Notes: a model not told the origin generated them from the letters alone. 64,000 bases of DNA from an uncultured Lachnospiraceae bacterium (GCA_910587765.1 CAJUNR010000006.1:62001-126000); one strand, 5' to 3'; positions 26,591-36,063 are shown, counted from the stretch's first letter. Translations and numbers: made by a program.

Positions 26591-28395
26591 TGTGTTCTCC
26601 CTTCTTCCCCTGACATGTCCGGAAGGATCAGAGTCACCAGCGTCCCCTGTTCCGGCGTGCTCTCGATCCGCATCTGCCCCTGTTCCTTGTAGCACAGCCG
26701 GATGCGCTGGCAGATATTGTGCAGTCCGATGCTCTCCGAGGAGGACTGCTCCGGATGATGCATCCTTTCGTTCAACTGTTCCAGCTCGTCTTCTTTCATG
26801 CCGGCGCCGTTGTCCTGCACCGTCAGATACAGCGCGTCCTCCCGGACCGCCCCGCAGATCCGAATGAAACCTTCCCGGTCTGAGTCCCTCAGTCCATGGA
26901 GAAAGGCATTTTCCACCACCGGCTGCAGGAGGAGCGGAAGGATCGGAATCTGCGCCGGGTCCAGCCCTTCCGACACTTCGATGGAAAAGCGGATCCGTTC
27001 TCCAAAACGGAGCTGCTGGATGGACAGATACGTCCGCACATAGTCCAGTTCCTTTTCCAGCGTGGTAAATTCTGTCGTTGTCGTCTCCAGCACATAGTGC
27101 ATGGATCTGCCCAGCATCTTGATGGCAGAGGAGGTCTCTTTGTTTTTGCCGGTCAGCGCCAGCATCCGGATGGTTTCCAGCGTATTGTAGAGAAAATGCG
27201 GATTGATCTGGCTGGCCAGCATCTTGAACTCCATCTGCTGCTGCCGGTTGATCAGCTTCTGCCTGGCAATCTTCGCTTCATAGTACCGGGCTTCTTTTTC
27301 GTGAATCCGCTCCACCGTCGCCTTCAGGTCCTGAAAGGTATCCTTCAATTCATCGTTTCCCTGAAAACTGTCAATGATATTGTAGTCTCCCACCCGCGCC
27401 TGATGCATGGCAGCGCGCAGGGTCCGGATCCGGCTCCCAAGATAAAAGGAAAAGCCAAGAATGATCGCCGCCGGAGCCGCCACCGCAAAGGCCAGGATCA
27501 CAAGATAGGTCACAATGGTTCCCCGGATCTCCGGGTAAGCCGCAAAATCCACGGTCTCAATGCAGAACCGGCTGTCCGTCCGGTAAGCGGTGAGGGTACA
27601 GAGACTGGCTATTGCACGCTCCCCACCGATCAGGACCGGACCGCTGCAGGCAGAATCCGTCTTCGCTCCCCCTTCGGGTACCGGCAGCTCCTCCCCCAGC
27701 CATTTCCGGTCGGAAGAGTAGAACACCGGCGCATCTTCGATGGAGATCAGCACGGTACGGCTGGTATCGCTGATGCGGTTTTTCAGATAGTTGCTGTCCA
27801 GGCGGATCACCAGCCAGGCGGTATAGACTCTGGAGGCCACCGGAACCCTTCGGATCAGCGTCAACTGGCCGGGATCCTCCTGATCCCGCTCCGCCACCGC
27901 AAGAGAGGTCCACATCTGCCAGTGCCGTCCGCCGGAGGCCGCGTACCAGTCTTCCCCTTCATAACCGTCCGGACAGGAAGTGATATAAGATCCGTCCGTA
28001 ATGGCCGGATTGTCGGTATACAGATGGATGGACGCCACTGCCGCATTGTGCTGGAACAGGGAATCCATGGAGGAACTGATCCGCTCCCAGGCGCCGTCCT
28101 CAAACGCCGGCTGCTCGGACGCAAACAGCTCCATACAGTCCGTTCCCCCAAGGATCGTATCACTTGCCGTATAGATGGACGTGGTAATATCAAACAGAAT
28201 GGATCTGACCCGGACGCTGTCCGCCTCTGCCAGAGACTCATACTGTCCGGCCAGCAGCGTCCCGGCGCGGTGCGTCTCTGCAAGCCCCAGAAAGAGCATC
28301 GGAATCACCGTGCACACGAAGAAGACCAGCAGGATCTGCTGGGCAATCCGAAATTTGGACAGAAACAGATTGTATTTTTTCCGCATTTTCATCAT
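26587..28395 (-). CDS. Sensor histidine kinase (YesM family)
   Basis: This 602-residue membrane kinase has a transmembrane segment near 15-37 and an extracellular sensing region of about 240 residues. A second transmembrane segment (LVILAFAVAAPAAIILGFSFYL) follows, then a HAMP-like linker, the His_kinase domain with the phosphorylated His400 in SQINPHFLYNTLE, and an ATPase domain with NAFLHGLRD and DNGAGMK. It probably senses an extracellular oligosaccharide or the loaded binding protein and signals to the regulator it overlaps. It is divergent from the GH31 gene across a 221-base region. Confidence 0.93.
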   Translation of the reverse strand: MMKMRKKYNLFLSKFRIAQQILLVFFVCTVIPMLFLGLAETHRAGTLLAGQYESLAEADSVRVRSILFDITTSIYTASDTILGGTDCMELFASEQPAFEDGAWERISSSMDSLFQHNAAVASIHLYTDNPAITDGSYITSCPDGYEGEDWYAASGGRHWQMWTSLAVAERDQEDPGQLTLIRRVPVASRVYTAWLVIRLDSNYLKNRISDTSRTVLISIEDAPVFYSSDRKWLGEELPVPEGGAKTDSACSGPVLIGGERAIASLCTLTAYRTDSRFCIETVDFAAYPEIRGTIVTYLVILAFAVAAPAAIILGFSFYLGSRIRTLRAAMHQARVGDYNIIDSFQGNDELKDTFQDLKATVERIHEKEARYYEAKIARQKLINRQQQMEFKMLASQINPHFLYNTLETIRMLALTGKNKETSSAIKMLGRSMHYVLETTTTEFTTLEKELDYVRTYLSIQQLRFGERIRFSIEVSEGLDPAQIPILPLLLQPVVENAFLHGLRDSDREGFIRICGAVREDALYLTVQDNGAGMKEDELEQLNERMHHPEQSSSESIGLHNICQRIRLCYKEQGQMRIESTPEQGTLVTLILPDMSGEEGRTQ

Positions 28396-28523
28396 ATTTC
28401 ACCATAAAACCTGTATTTTCTTTATTTTAAAGGATTTCAGTCCATTTGAACACACTAATTTTTAGAGCAAAAAAAGTGTAAAAATTGTAGTATCATTTAA
28501 GAGCAGGATCGTGTAATCTGACC

Positions 28524-28540
28524 TTACATTTTCAATGTAA
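28524..28540. promoter_or_regulatory. Inverted repeat upstream of the GH31 gene
   Basis: TTACATT (28524-28530) and AATGTAA (28534-28540) are perfect 7-base arms around TTC, in the divergent region between the kinase and GH31 genes. It is a possible regulator site or a small hairpin. It does not match the repeat at 19065. Confidence 0.3.
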
Positions 28541-28616
28541 CCCATACCGCGCCTGCCCGTGAAAAGGAAGGGGCGAAATGAGGACAGATGCGGAACTAAC
28601 ATAAGGAGAACAGAGT

Positions 28617-30953
28617 ATGAAATTCAGTAACGGATGCTGGCTGCAGAAAGAGGGCTGCGAATGTTTCAGCCCCGCAGAGGTCTCTTTTGTAAAAAGAGAA
28701 AAAACAAAGGTAACATTGATCGCTCCCACGTCCCACATTCAGGACCGGGGGGATACCCTGGGCGGAGTCAACCTGACGGTGGAGATCAGCGCGCCCGGAA
28801 AGGACATCCTACGTGTAAAGACGTATCACTATATGGGCGCCAAAACAGACGGACCGTCTTTTGACCTGACCATGGACGAGAATGCGGCGCTTCAGATGGA
28901 AGAAAGCGAACATACCCTGACGGTAAGGAGCGGATCGCTTCGGCTGGATATTGAAAAGCAGCCATGGAAGATGACGTATTATAAGGAAGACCGGGAGCTC
29001 TGCAGCAGCGGCAAAAAGGATCTCGCCTATCTGAAGACAGACTGGAAGGGCGGCCCCTATGTGAAGAGCAGCGACCGGGACGCTTATATGCGTCAGCAGC
29101 TCTCTTTGGATGTGGGGGAACTAATCTACGGCATGGGCGAACGCTTTACGCCCTTTGTAAAGAACGGACAGAGTGTGAATATCTGGAATGAGGACGGAGG
29201 AACCTCCACTGAACAAAGCTACAAGAATATTCCTTTCTATCTGTCCGGCAAGGGGTACGGACTGTTTGTAAACCATACGGAACGGGTATCTTTTGAGACG
29301 GCTTCGGAGATCGTCGACAAGGCGGCATTCTCCGTCCCGGGCGAGTGCCTGGACTATTTTCTCATCGGAGGAAAGGATCTGAAGGAAGTCATATCCAATT
29401 ATACGGCTCTGACCGGACGTCCCCCGGTACCGGAACCCTGGACCTTCGGACTGTGGCTTTCCACTTCCTTTACGACCGATTACGACGAGGAAACGGTCAT
29501 GCGCTTTATCGACGGCATGAAAGAACGGGATATACCATTGAGTGTCTTTCATTTTGACTGCTTCTGGATGAAAGAATTTCACTGGTGTGATTTTGAATGG
29601 GACTCCAGAGTCTTTCCAGAACCGGAATCCATGCTTGCCAGAATCTGGGAGCGGGGACTGCGGGTGTGCGTTTGGATCAACCCGTATATCGGGCAGGCGT
29701 CCCCCCTGTTCGCCGAAGGCGCTGAAAAAGGGTATTTCCTGAAGCGACCGGACGGTTCGGTCTGGCAGTGGGATATGTGGCAGCCGGGCATGGCGGTGGT
29801 GGATTTCACCAACCCGGAAGCACGCCTGTGGTATCAGGAAAAGCTGGGGCGGCTGGTGGACATGGGCGTGGACTGCTTCAAGACCGACTTTGGCGAGCGG
29901 ATTCCTGTGGACTGCGTGTACGCCGACGGCTCGAATCCGGAAAAAATGCACAATTATTACACCTTTCTGTACAATCAGGCTGTCTATGAGCTGTTGGAAC
30001 AGAAGCGGGGCGAGGGAAAGGCGGTACTCTTCGCCCGGTCCGCCACGGCCGGCGGGCAGCGGTTCCCGGTTCACTGGGGCGGCGACTGCTGGTCCTCCTA
30101 CACTGCCATGGAACAGAGTCTGCGGGGCGGGCTTTCCCTGCTGCTGTCCGGCTTCGGATTCTGGAGCCATGATATTGGCGGATTCGAGGATACGTCTACC
30201 GCGGACGTATACAAACGCTGGTGTGCCTTCGGGCTCCTCTCCTCCCACAGCCGTCTCCACGGAAGCCGTTCCTACCGGGTACCGTGGCTGTATGATGAGG
30301 AAGCGGTGGATGTGCTCCGTTTCTTCACCCGGCTGAAGATGCGATTGATGCCCTATCTGTACCAGGCGGCGATCCAGACCCATGAAACGGGGCTTCCGGT
30401 CATGCGCGCCATGGTTCTGGAATACGAAAAAGACCGAATGTGCCGATATCTGGATAAACAGTACATGCTGGGAGACAGCCTTCTTGTGGCGCCGGTCATG
30501 AATCCGGACAGCATGGGGGAATATTATCTGCCGGAGGGAACCTGGACCAACTTCTTCACCCAGGAACAGCGGGAGGGCGGACGCTGGTACGAAGAGCCCT
30601 GCGGCTACCTCGAGATCCCTCTGTGGGTGCGTCCGAACACGGTCCTGGCCCTCGGAAGCCGGGCGGATACTCCGGAATATGCCTACGAGGAGGGGACTGT
30701 TTTCCGGATCTACGCATTGAAAGAAGGAATTACAGCCGGGACAGTCGTTTACGGCATGGATCGGACAGCGAAACGGCGACTGACGGCACAAAGAGACGGA
30801 AACAGGATCCGGATCACTTCCGAAGGAACCGGAACTTATACGGTGGAACTGATCCGGATCAAAGCCACGGCTGTGGCAGGCGCGGCATATCAGGTTCTGG
30901 AGAACCGGACGGTGCTTGACGGCTGCGGCGGGTCGGTAAGCGTTACTTTGTAA
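28617..30953 (+). CDS. yicI: Alpha-xylosidase, glycoside hydrolase family 31 (YicI-like)
   Basis: This cytosolic retaining alpha-xylosidase has 778 residues, as in the YicI group. The nucleophile is Asp424 in KTDFGERIP and the acid/base Asp490 in HWGGDCWSSY. Phe and Trp near FHFDCFWMKEFHWCDFEWD are the substrate-pocket signature that in YicI favours xylose over glucose. ATAAGGAGAACAGAGT precedes the ATG. It removes alpha-1,6-xylose from the non-reducing end of xyloglucan oligosaccharides. That fits its neighbours GH42, which first strips galactose, and GH3, which then hydrolyses the exposed glucose. Confidence 0.94.
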   Translation: MKFSNGCWLQKEGCECFSPAEVSFVKREKTKVTLIAPTSHIQDRGDTLGGVNLTVEISAPGKDILRVKTYHYMGAKTDGPSFDLTMDENAALQMEESEHTLTVRSGSLRLDIEKQPWKMTYYKEDRELCSSGKKDLAYLKTDWKGGPYVKSSDRDAYMRQQLSLDVGELIYGMGERFTPFVKNGQSVNIWNEDGGTSTEQSYKNIPFYLSGKGYGLFVNHTERVSFETASEIVDKAAFSVPGECLDYFLIGGKDLKEVISNYTALTGRPPVPEPWTFGLWLSTSFTTDYDEETVMRFIDGMKERDIPLSVFHFDCFWMKEFHWCDFEWDSRVFPEPESMLARIWERGLRVCVWINPYIGQASPLFAEGAEKGYFLKRPDGSVWQWDMWQPGMAVVDFTNPEARLWYQEKLGRLVDMGVDCFKTDFGERIPVDCVYADGSNPEKMHNYYTFLYNQAVYELLEQKRGEGKAVLFARSATAGGQRFPVHWGGDCWSSYTAMEQSLRGGLSLLLSGFGFWSHDIGGFEDTSTADVYKRWCAFGLLSSHSRLHGSRSYRVPWLYDEEAVDVLRFFTRLKMRLMPYLYQAAIQTHETGLPVMRAMVLEYEKDRMCRYLDKQYMLGDSLLVAPVMNPDSMGEYYLPEGTWTNFFTQEQREGGRWYEEPCGYLEIPLWVRPNTVLALGSRADTPEYAYEEGTVFRIYALKEGITAGTVVYGMDRTAKRRLTAQRDGNRIRITSEGTGTYTVELIRIKATAVAGAAYQVLENRTVLDGCGGSVSVTL

Positions 30954-31019
30954 ACTGCAGGAACATCTGCCGGATGGGGCCTGCCTGCATTCACAAAAAC
31001 AAGAACAGGAGAACAGCAT

Positions 31020-33266
31020 ATGACCATACAGGAAATAAACGCAAAAACAGAAGCGCTCCTTTCGGAGCTGACGCTGAAAGAAAAGATCCGGATGATCCAT
31101 GGAAACGGATTGTTTCAAAGCGGCGATGTAAAGCGGCTTCAGATTCCGGCGCTCCGGATGTCGGACGGACCCATGGGCGTGCGGCATGAATTTCACAACG
31201 ATGACTGGATCCCCGTGGGTAATTCCGACGACTATGTAAGCTACCTGCCCTGCAACAGCGCGGTGGCGGCCACCTGGAACCGGGAGCTGGCCCGAAACTC
31301 CGGGCGCGCCCTGGGAGAAGAGGCCAGGGGCCGGGGCAAGGACGTGATCCTCGCCCCCGGCATCAACATCAAGCGGGTGCCGGTCTGCGGACGGAATTTT
31401 GAATATATGAGTGAGGATCCCTTTCTGACCTCACAGATGGCCGTTCCCATGATCCAGGGCATCCAGGAATCGGATACCGCAGCCTGCGTAAAGCATTTCG
31501 CCCTGAACAGTCAGGAGACTGAGCGGGTATGGGTCAACGCGGAGATTGACGAGCGGGCTTTCCGGGAGATCTATCTCCCCGGCTTTGAGACGGCCGTCAA
31601 AGAGGGGAATACGTATTCTCTCATGGGAGGCTACAACCTGATCCGGGGAACCCACTGCTGTGAAAATCCCATGCTGCTCCATGAGATCCTGCGGAAGGAA
31701 TGGGGCTTCGACGGCGCTGTCATTACAGACTGGGGAGCACTCCATGACACAAAGGCGGCGGCAGAAGCCCCCGTGGATCTGGAGATGTCCGTAACCAGTG
31801 ATTTTGGCGACTACTATCTGGCGAATCCGCTCCGGAAAGCGGTGCATGAGGGACAGATCCCGGAGGAACTGGTGGACCGGAAGGTACGGAATCTGATCCG
31901 CCTGATGCTGCGGCTGAAGATGATTGACGTCGTGACAGAGGGCACAAGTGCACGGGCCGTCCCCTGCCCGGACCGGAAAAGCGGCTGCTACAATACACCC
32001 GCGCACCGTCAGGCCGCTCTGGAAACAGCCAGAGAATCCATTATTCTTCTGAAAAACGAAGAAAAGCGTCTGCCCCTTCAGCCGGAAAAGCTGAAAAAAC
32101 TCCTGGTCATCGGGGACAACGCCGAACGGCTCCACGCAGCCGGAGGCGGAAGCGCGGAGATCAAGGCGCTGTATGAGATCTCCCCCCTCATGGGACTGAA
32201 GAGTCAACTGGGCGGAAACTGTCAGGTGACCTTTGCCAGAGGCTACCACATCGTCCCCAAAGACATCCGGGCGGATGTCAGTTGGCAGAAAACAAGTATC
32301 GACGACGAGAAAGCCGACGATTCCTTCATGGAAAACAGGGGGATCACAGACGAGGAGACAAGAGAAAAGCAGCGTCTGCTCCGGGAAGAAGCCGTGGTGC
32401 TTGCAAAAGAGGCAGATGAGGTGCTGATCATCGGCGGACTGAACCATGATTACGATGTGGAGGGCTATGACCGGGAGGATCTGACTCTGCCCTACGCACA
32501 GGATGAGCTGATCGAGGCGGTGCTGGATGTAAACCCGAACGCCGTCGTTGTCATACGGGCCGGAAGCCCCGTCTCCATGGGGCGCTGGAAGGACCGGGCC
32601 AGGGCCATCGTCTGGGACTGGTATTCTGGCATGGAAGGGGGCAATGCCCTGGCAGAGGTCCTTCTGGGCAAGGTCAATCCATCCGGAAAATTACCGGAGT
32701 CCCTGCCATATTGTCTTGAGGACTGCCCGGCCCCCGCAGTGGGCGAATATCCGGGCCGGCCTCTGACAGAGGAAGAGCATGCGCGGATGAACGCACATTT
32801 GACAGAGACTTATGCGGAAGGACTTCTGGTGGGTTACCGGTATTTTGAGAGACGGCAGATCCCGGTACAGTTCTGCTTCGGACACGGACTGTCCTACACG
32901 ACCTTCGCCTGTGCGGATCTTGAGATCACAGAAAACAGCAGTCCGGATGCGCCGGTCTGCATGTCCCTTTCCGTAGAAAATACCGGGGACCGAACCGGCA
33001 TGGAGACGGTGCAGGTCTATGTGGGCAGACTGGACGCCGGGTCCCAAGAACCGGTAAAAGCTCTGTGGGGCTTTCAGAAACTGTCCCTGAAACCGGGCGA
33101 AAAAAAGCGCGTGGAAATCCCCCTCCCCGCCAGAGCCTTCCAGTCCTGGCATACAGATGCAGGCGCTTTTGTGACGGACGCCGGAAACTACGAAATTTAT
33201 GCAGGAAGTTCTCTCATGGATATCCGACTGAAGGGCCGGGTGAACATAACAAAGCGGACGGGTTGA
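31020..33266 (+). CDS. Beta-glucosidase, glycoside hydrolase family 3
   Basis: This is a cytosolic GH3 enzyme of 748 residues. It has the N-terminal barrel with the LTLKEKIRMIHG start, KHFALNSQE, and the nucleophile Asp237 in VITDWGALHD. The alpha/beta sandwich domain follows (AGGGSAEI, DREDLTLP), then a C-terminal fibronectin-like domain (FGHGLSYTTF to the end). There is no signal peptide. AACAGGAGAACAGC precedes the ATG, 67 bases after the GH31 gene, so the two are one unit. It would hydrolyse cellobiose-like cores exposed by the xylosidase. Confidence 0.93.
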   Translation: MTIQEINAKTEALLSELTLKEKIRMIHGNGLFQSGDVKRLQIPALRMSDGPMGVRHEFHNDDWIPVGNSDDYVSYLPCNSAVAATWNRELARNSGRALGEEARGRGKDVILAPGINIKRVPVCGRNFEYMSEDPFLTSQMAVPMIQGIQESDTAACVKHFALNSQETERVWVNAEIDERAFREIYLPGFETAVKEGNTYSLMGGYNLIRGTHCCENPMLLHEILRKEWGFDGAVITDWGALHDTKAAAEAPVDLEMSVTSDFGDYYLANPLRKAVHEGQIPEELVDRKVRNLIRLMLRLKMIDVVTEGTSARAVPCPDRKSGCYNTPAHRQAALETARESIILLKNEEKRLPLQPEKLKKLLVIGDNAERLHAAGGGSAEIKALYEISPLMGLKSQLGGNCQVTFARGYHIVPKDIRADVSWQKTSIDDEKADDSFMENRGITDEETREKQRLLREEAVVLAKEADEVLIIGGLNHDYDVEGYDREDLTLPYAQDELIEAVLDVNPNAVVVIRAGSPVSMGRWKDRARAIVWDWYSGMEGGNALAEVLLGKVNPSGKLPESLPYCLEDCPAPAVGEYPGRPLTEEEHARMNAHLTETYAEGLLVGYRYFERRQIPVQFCFGHGLSYTTFACADLEITENSSPDAPVCMSLSVENTGDRTGMETVQVYVGRLDAGSQEPVKALWGFQKLSLKPGEKKRVEIPLPARAFQSWHTDAGAFVTDAGNYEIYAGSSLMDIRLKGRVNITKRTG

Positions 33267-33370
33267 CTTTTTTACAACTTTCCTCTTTTTCAACTGCCTG
33301 AAATCCCGGCTAAATCGACCGGAACCAACAAGTGAAAAGTCACTGCCTGTATTTTTCCTGCTGCTTTGCC

Positions 33371-33399
33371 TTGTCGTCTGTCAGTGATGATGATAAAAT
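33371..33399 (+). promoter_or_regulatory. Promoter of the AAA-ATPase/nuclease-like gene
   Basis: TTGTCG (33371-33376) and TAAAAT (33394-33399) are 17 bases apart, so the gene is not simply read through from the GH3 gene. Confidence 0.5.
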
Positions 33400-33440
33400 A
33401 AAATACAGGATCCTGACTGAAAAGGAGTGTGAGGAAAAGC

Positions 33441-35102
33441 ATGGGTGTTTATCTGGACAGCAAGAATCCGTTTGGTCTGTTTGAGGAAGAAGCCTCTTCT
33501 TTGTATTTTATTGATAAAACAAAACTGCTGGAAGAACTGATTCCTCTGGTGTCAAAGGGCGGGGCCGCCGGCGCCTCAGGTTCTGCCGGGAAAAGTAATA
33601 AATACATCTGCATCACAAGGCCGCGGCGGTTCGGAAAGACAATGGCCGCGAGTATGATCGCTTCTTTTTTCGGGATGGGAGCGGACAGCAGAGAATTGTT
33701 CCGGCATCTTCAAATAGGGAAATCGGAAAATTTTGACGCTCACATTAACAGTCATCATGTAATCTGCATCAGCTTTCATGAGATTCCCGTAAATTGTACA
33801 AATTATCGGCAGTACATCAGGAGAGTAGAAAAAAGACTTTGCAGCGATCTGAAAAAAGCATATCCAAATGCGGAGATCCATGAGGAAGATGCTCTATGGG
33901 ATATTCTGAGCGAACTTTATGAAAATGAAGACGCAAGATTTCTTTTTGTACTGGATGAATGGGATTACATTTTCCACCGGTCATTTGTAACAGAACAGGA
34001 TAAAAAGGATTTTCTTGAATTTTTAAGCAATCTGCTGAAGGGAAAATCCTATGTGGAACTGGCCTATATGACTGGTATCCTTCCGATCGCAAAGTATTCC
34101 AGCGGTTCGGAACTGAACATGTTTTATGAATACACCATGGCTTCTGAAGAAAAGTATTCCGCATATTTTGGTTTCACCGAGACGGAAGTAGACGAGCTTT
34201 TTCGCAGATACCAGACCCGGCACCCGAACGCGCAAAAGGTAACAAGAGACGGTCTTCGTCTATGGTACGACGGATACCATACCCGGTCGGGGGAACGTGT
34301 CTATAATCCCAGATCTGTGGTAGCCGCTCTGACCAACAATAATCTTGGAAACTACTGGACCAGTTCCGGTCCTTATGATGAGCTTTTTTATTATGTGAAG
34401 GAAAATATTGCGGCAGTCAGAGATGACCTTGCAATGCTGGTATCCGGCATTCCTGTTCACGCAAATGTAAGAGAATATGCTGCCACATCCATGAAGTTGA
34501 CTACAAAAGACGAGATTTTATCAGCCATGGTCGTCTACGGGTTCCTGAATTATACAGACGGCTGTGTAGCGATTCCCAACAGAGAACTGATGAACCAGTT
34601 TACTGATATGCTCCAGAAAGAGCCTTCTTTGGGGTATGTCCATCGTCTTGCCGCAGAATCCGCCCGAATGCTTCGTGCTACCCTGGCCGGAGACACCGAG
34701 ACCATGTGCCGAATCCTGGAATATGCTCATGATACGGAAAGTCCTCTGCTCTACTACAACAACGAAACAGAACTTACTATGCTGGTAAATATGGTTTATT
34801 TGTCAGCCAGAGACACCTACCGAATGGAACGGGAAGATAAGGCAGGAACCGGTTATGCAGATTTTCTCTTTTATCCGCTGAAGAAAGACGAAGACTGTCT
34901 GATCCTGGAATTAAAAATTGATCATACGCCAACAGAAGCCATACAGCAGATCAAAGACCGCAAATACGCACTTCGATTTTGCCGGAGACCGGGAGGAATA
35001 TCCGAATATACGGGAAGAATCCTCGCCGTCGGCATCACTTATCACAAAGACGACAAAAAGCATTGCTGCCAGATAGAAGTCCTGCGGGAAAAAATCACCT
35101 GA
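33441..35102 (+). CDS. AAA-ATPase-like domain / DUF1703 PD-(D/E)XK nuclease-like protein
   Basis: This 553-residue protein belongs to a family abundant in Bacteroidetes and Clostridia. Walker A is the characteristic RPRRFGKT (60-67), preceded by the YFIDKTKLLEELI block. Walker B is FLFVLDEWD (Asp172). The C-terminal third has the nuclease-like core GYADFLFYP (Asp474) followed by LILELKID (about 488-495), the D and ExK positions of the PD-(D/E)XK fold. The physiological role of this family is not established. ATG at 33441 has GAGGAAAAGC in front. An in-frame GTG at 33429 is an alternative. It sits alone between two unrelated gene groups. Confidence 0.88.
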   Translation: MGVYLDSKNPFGLFEEEASSLYFIDKTKLLEELIPLVSKGGAAGASGSAGKSNKYICITRPRRFGKTMAASMIASFFGMGADSRELFRHLQIGKSENFDAHINSHHVICISFHEIPVNCTNYRQYIRRVEKRLCSDLKKAYPNAEIHEEDALWDILSELYENEDARFLFVLDEWDYIFHRSFVTEQDKKDFLEFLSNLLKGKSYVELAYMTGILPIAKYSSGSELNMFYEYTMASEEKYSAYFGFTETEVDELFRRYQTRHPNAQKVTRDGLRLWYDGYHTRSGERVYNPRSVVAALTNNNLGNYWTSSGPYDELFYYVKENIAAVRDDLAMLVSGIPVHANVREYAATSMKLTTKDEILSAMVVYGFLNYTDGCVAIPNRELMNQFTDMLQKEPSLGYVHRLAAESARMLRATLAGDTETMCRILEYAHDTESPLLYYNNETELTMLVNMVYLSARDTYRMEREDKAGTGYADFLFYPLKKDEDCLILELKIDHTPTEAIQQIKDRKYALRFCRRPGGISEYTGRILAVGITYHKDDKKHCCQIEVLREKIT

Positions 35103-35221
35103 AAACAGCAGGGAGGCCGTTATGAAGAGCATCCACAAAATCGCACTCCATCCCCCGGGAGCCGGGAAGAGCTGCTTCCAGATTTCGCGGCAGAGACAAC
35201 AGTGAAAATTTCCCCTCCTTC

Positions 35222-35271
35222 TTGACAAACATACCAACGGTATGATAATATCAAAACATACCGACAGTATG
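35222..35271 (+). promoter_or_regulatory. Self-regulated promoter of the TetR gene with two operators
   Basis: TTGACA (35222-35227) and GATAAT (35244-35249) flank operator 1, CATACCAACGGTATG (35230-35244). Operator 2, CATACCGACAGTATG (35257-35271), follows 27 bases later. Both have CATACC-N3-(G/A)GTATG form. Placement over and just after the promoter implies repression. Confidence 0.82.
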
Positions 35272-35290
35272 TAAGTGGGAGAGCAGTCCA

Positions 35291-35944
35291 ATGGCGAGAA
35301 ACAAACACCCGGAAGAGACGATCAATTTCATACTGGACACGGCCTTCCGCCTTTTTATGGAAAAAGGCTACGAACACACCTCCATTCAGGACATCATCGA
35401 CCATCTGGGCGGACTCAGCAAGGGAGCGATCTATCATCATTTTAAATCCAAGGAAGATATCCTGATAGCAGTCACGGACCGGACAACCGCCGCTTCCAAT
35501 CAGATGCTCGCCGTCATCCGCGACCGGGAGGATCTGACCGGAAGCGAGAAGCTGAAGACGATTTTCCGGGAATCCATCTGCCGGCCGGTACAGGATGAGA
35601 TCTTCACCTTAGCGCCCGGTTTCCACAATAACCCCAGGCTGCTGTTCAGCCTGCTTCAGGATACCATCAAGAATGCGGCGCCGAACTATATCCTGCCGAT
35701 CATCCGGCAGGGCATCGCCGACGGTTCCATAGAGACCGAATACCCCGAGCAGCTGGCGGAGCTGATCCTGCTGGCAGCCAACGTCTGGCTCAATCCCATG
35801 ATCTTCGACAGCACCGTGGAAGAATCCTGCCGGAAATTCATGGTCTTCCGCCAGATGCTCCAGGGCTTCGGACTGGACATCATGGATCAGGAGATGCTGG
35901 ACCGGCTGAAGGAACTGACCGAAATCTATCAGAAGAACAAATGA
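35291..35944 (+). CDS. TetR family transcriptional regulator
   Basis: This 217-residue repressor has an N-terminal helix-turn-helix (TSIQDIIDHLGGLSKGAIYHHFKSKEDIL, about 31-60), the TetR signature, and an all-helical ligand domain. It lies downstream of two CATACC-type palindromes, and a third precedes the MFS gene 140 bases later. It most likely represses itself and that exporter until a small molecule binds. The ribosome site is weak (GTGGGAGAGCAGTCC). A hairpin terminator separates it from the exporter gene. Confidence 0.93.
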   Translation: MARNKHPEETINFILDTAFRLFMEKGYEHTSIQDIIDHLGGLSKGAIYHHFKSKEDILIAVTDRTTAASNQMLAVIRDREDLTGSEKLKTIFRESICRPVQDEIFTLAPGFHNNPRLLFSLLQDTIKNAAPNYILPIIRQGIADGSIETEYPEQLAELILLAANVWLNPMIFDSTVEESCRKFMVFRQMLQGFGLDIMDQEMLDRLKELTEIYQKNK

Positions 35945-36004
35945 CCGGGCGTCCGTCAGACTGCTGACCTGTTTCACCCGGACGCCCGCGTGCATAAGAA
36001 ACGG

Positions 36005-36034
36005 ATCTGCCCCGCAGCAGGGGCAGATTTCTTT
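36005..36034 (+). terminator. Terminator of the TetR gene
   Basis: ATCTGCCCC (36005-36013) and GGGGCAGAT (36020-36028) form a 9 bp stem with a 6-base loop, followed by TTCTTT. Confidence 0.8.
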
Positions 36035-36044
36035 AAACTATATA

Positions 36045-36063
36045 CATACCGTCGTTCGGTATG
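36045..36063 (+). promoter_or_regulatory. TetR operator before the MFS exporter gene
   Basis: CATACCG-TCGTT-CGGTATG shares the CATACC/GGTATG arms of the two operators at the TetR promoter, with wider spacing. It ends 20 bases before the exporter ATG. Confidence 0.75.

Noticed and set aside
26896..28407. Open frame of about 500 codons antisense to the YesM kinase gene
   Set aside because: It has no ribosome site or recognisable domain, is rich in Arg, His, Gly and Gln, and is explained by codon bias of the real kinase gene.
29121..31196. Open frame of about 690 codons antisense to the GH31 alpha-xylosidase gene
   Set aside because: It is the mirror of a strongly coding gene with all catalytic motifs on the other strand; no domain was recognised.
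35122..35205. Short frame of 27 codons with GGGAGG before ATG and a HPPGAGKSC stretch recalling a P-loop
   Set aside because: It is too short for a P-loop domain, has no homologous extension in other frames, and ends just before the TetR promoter.
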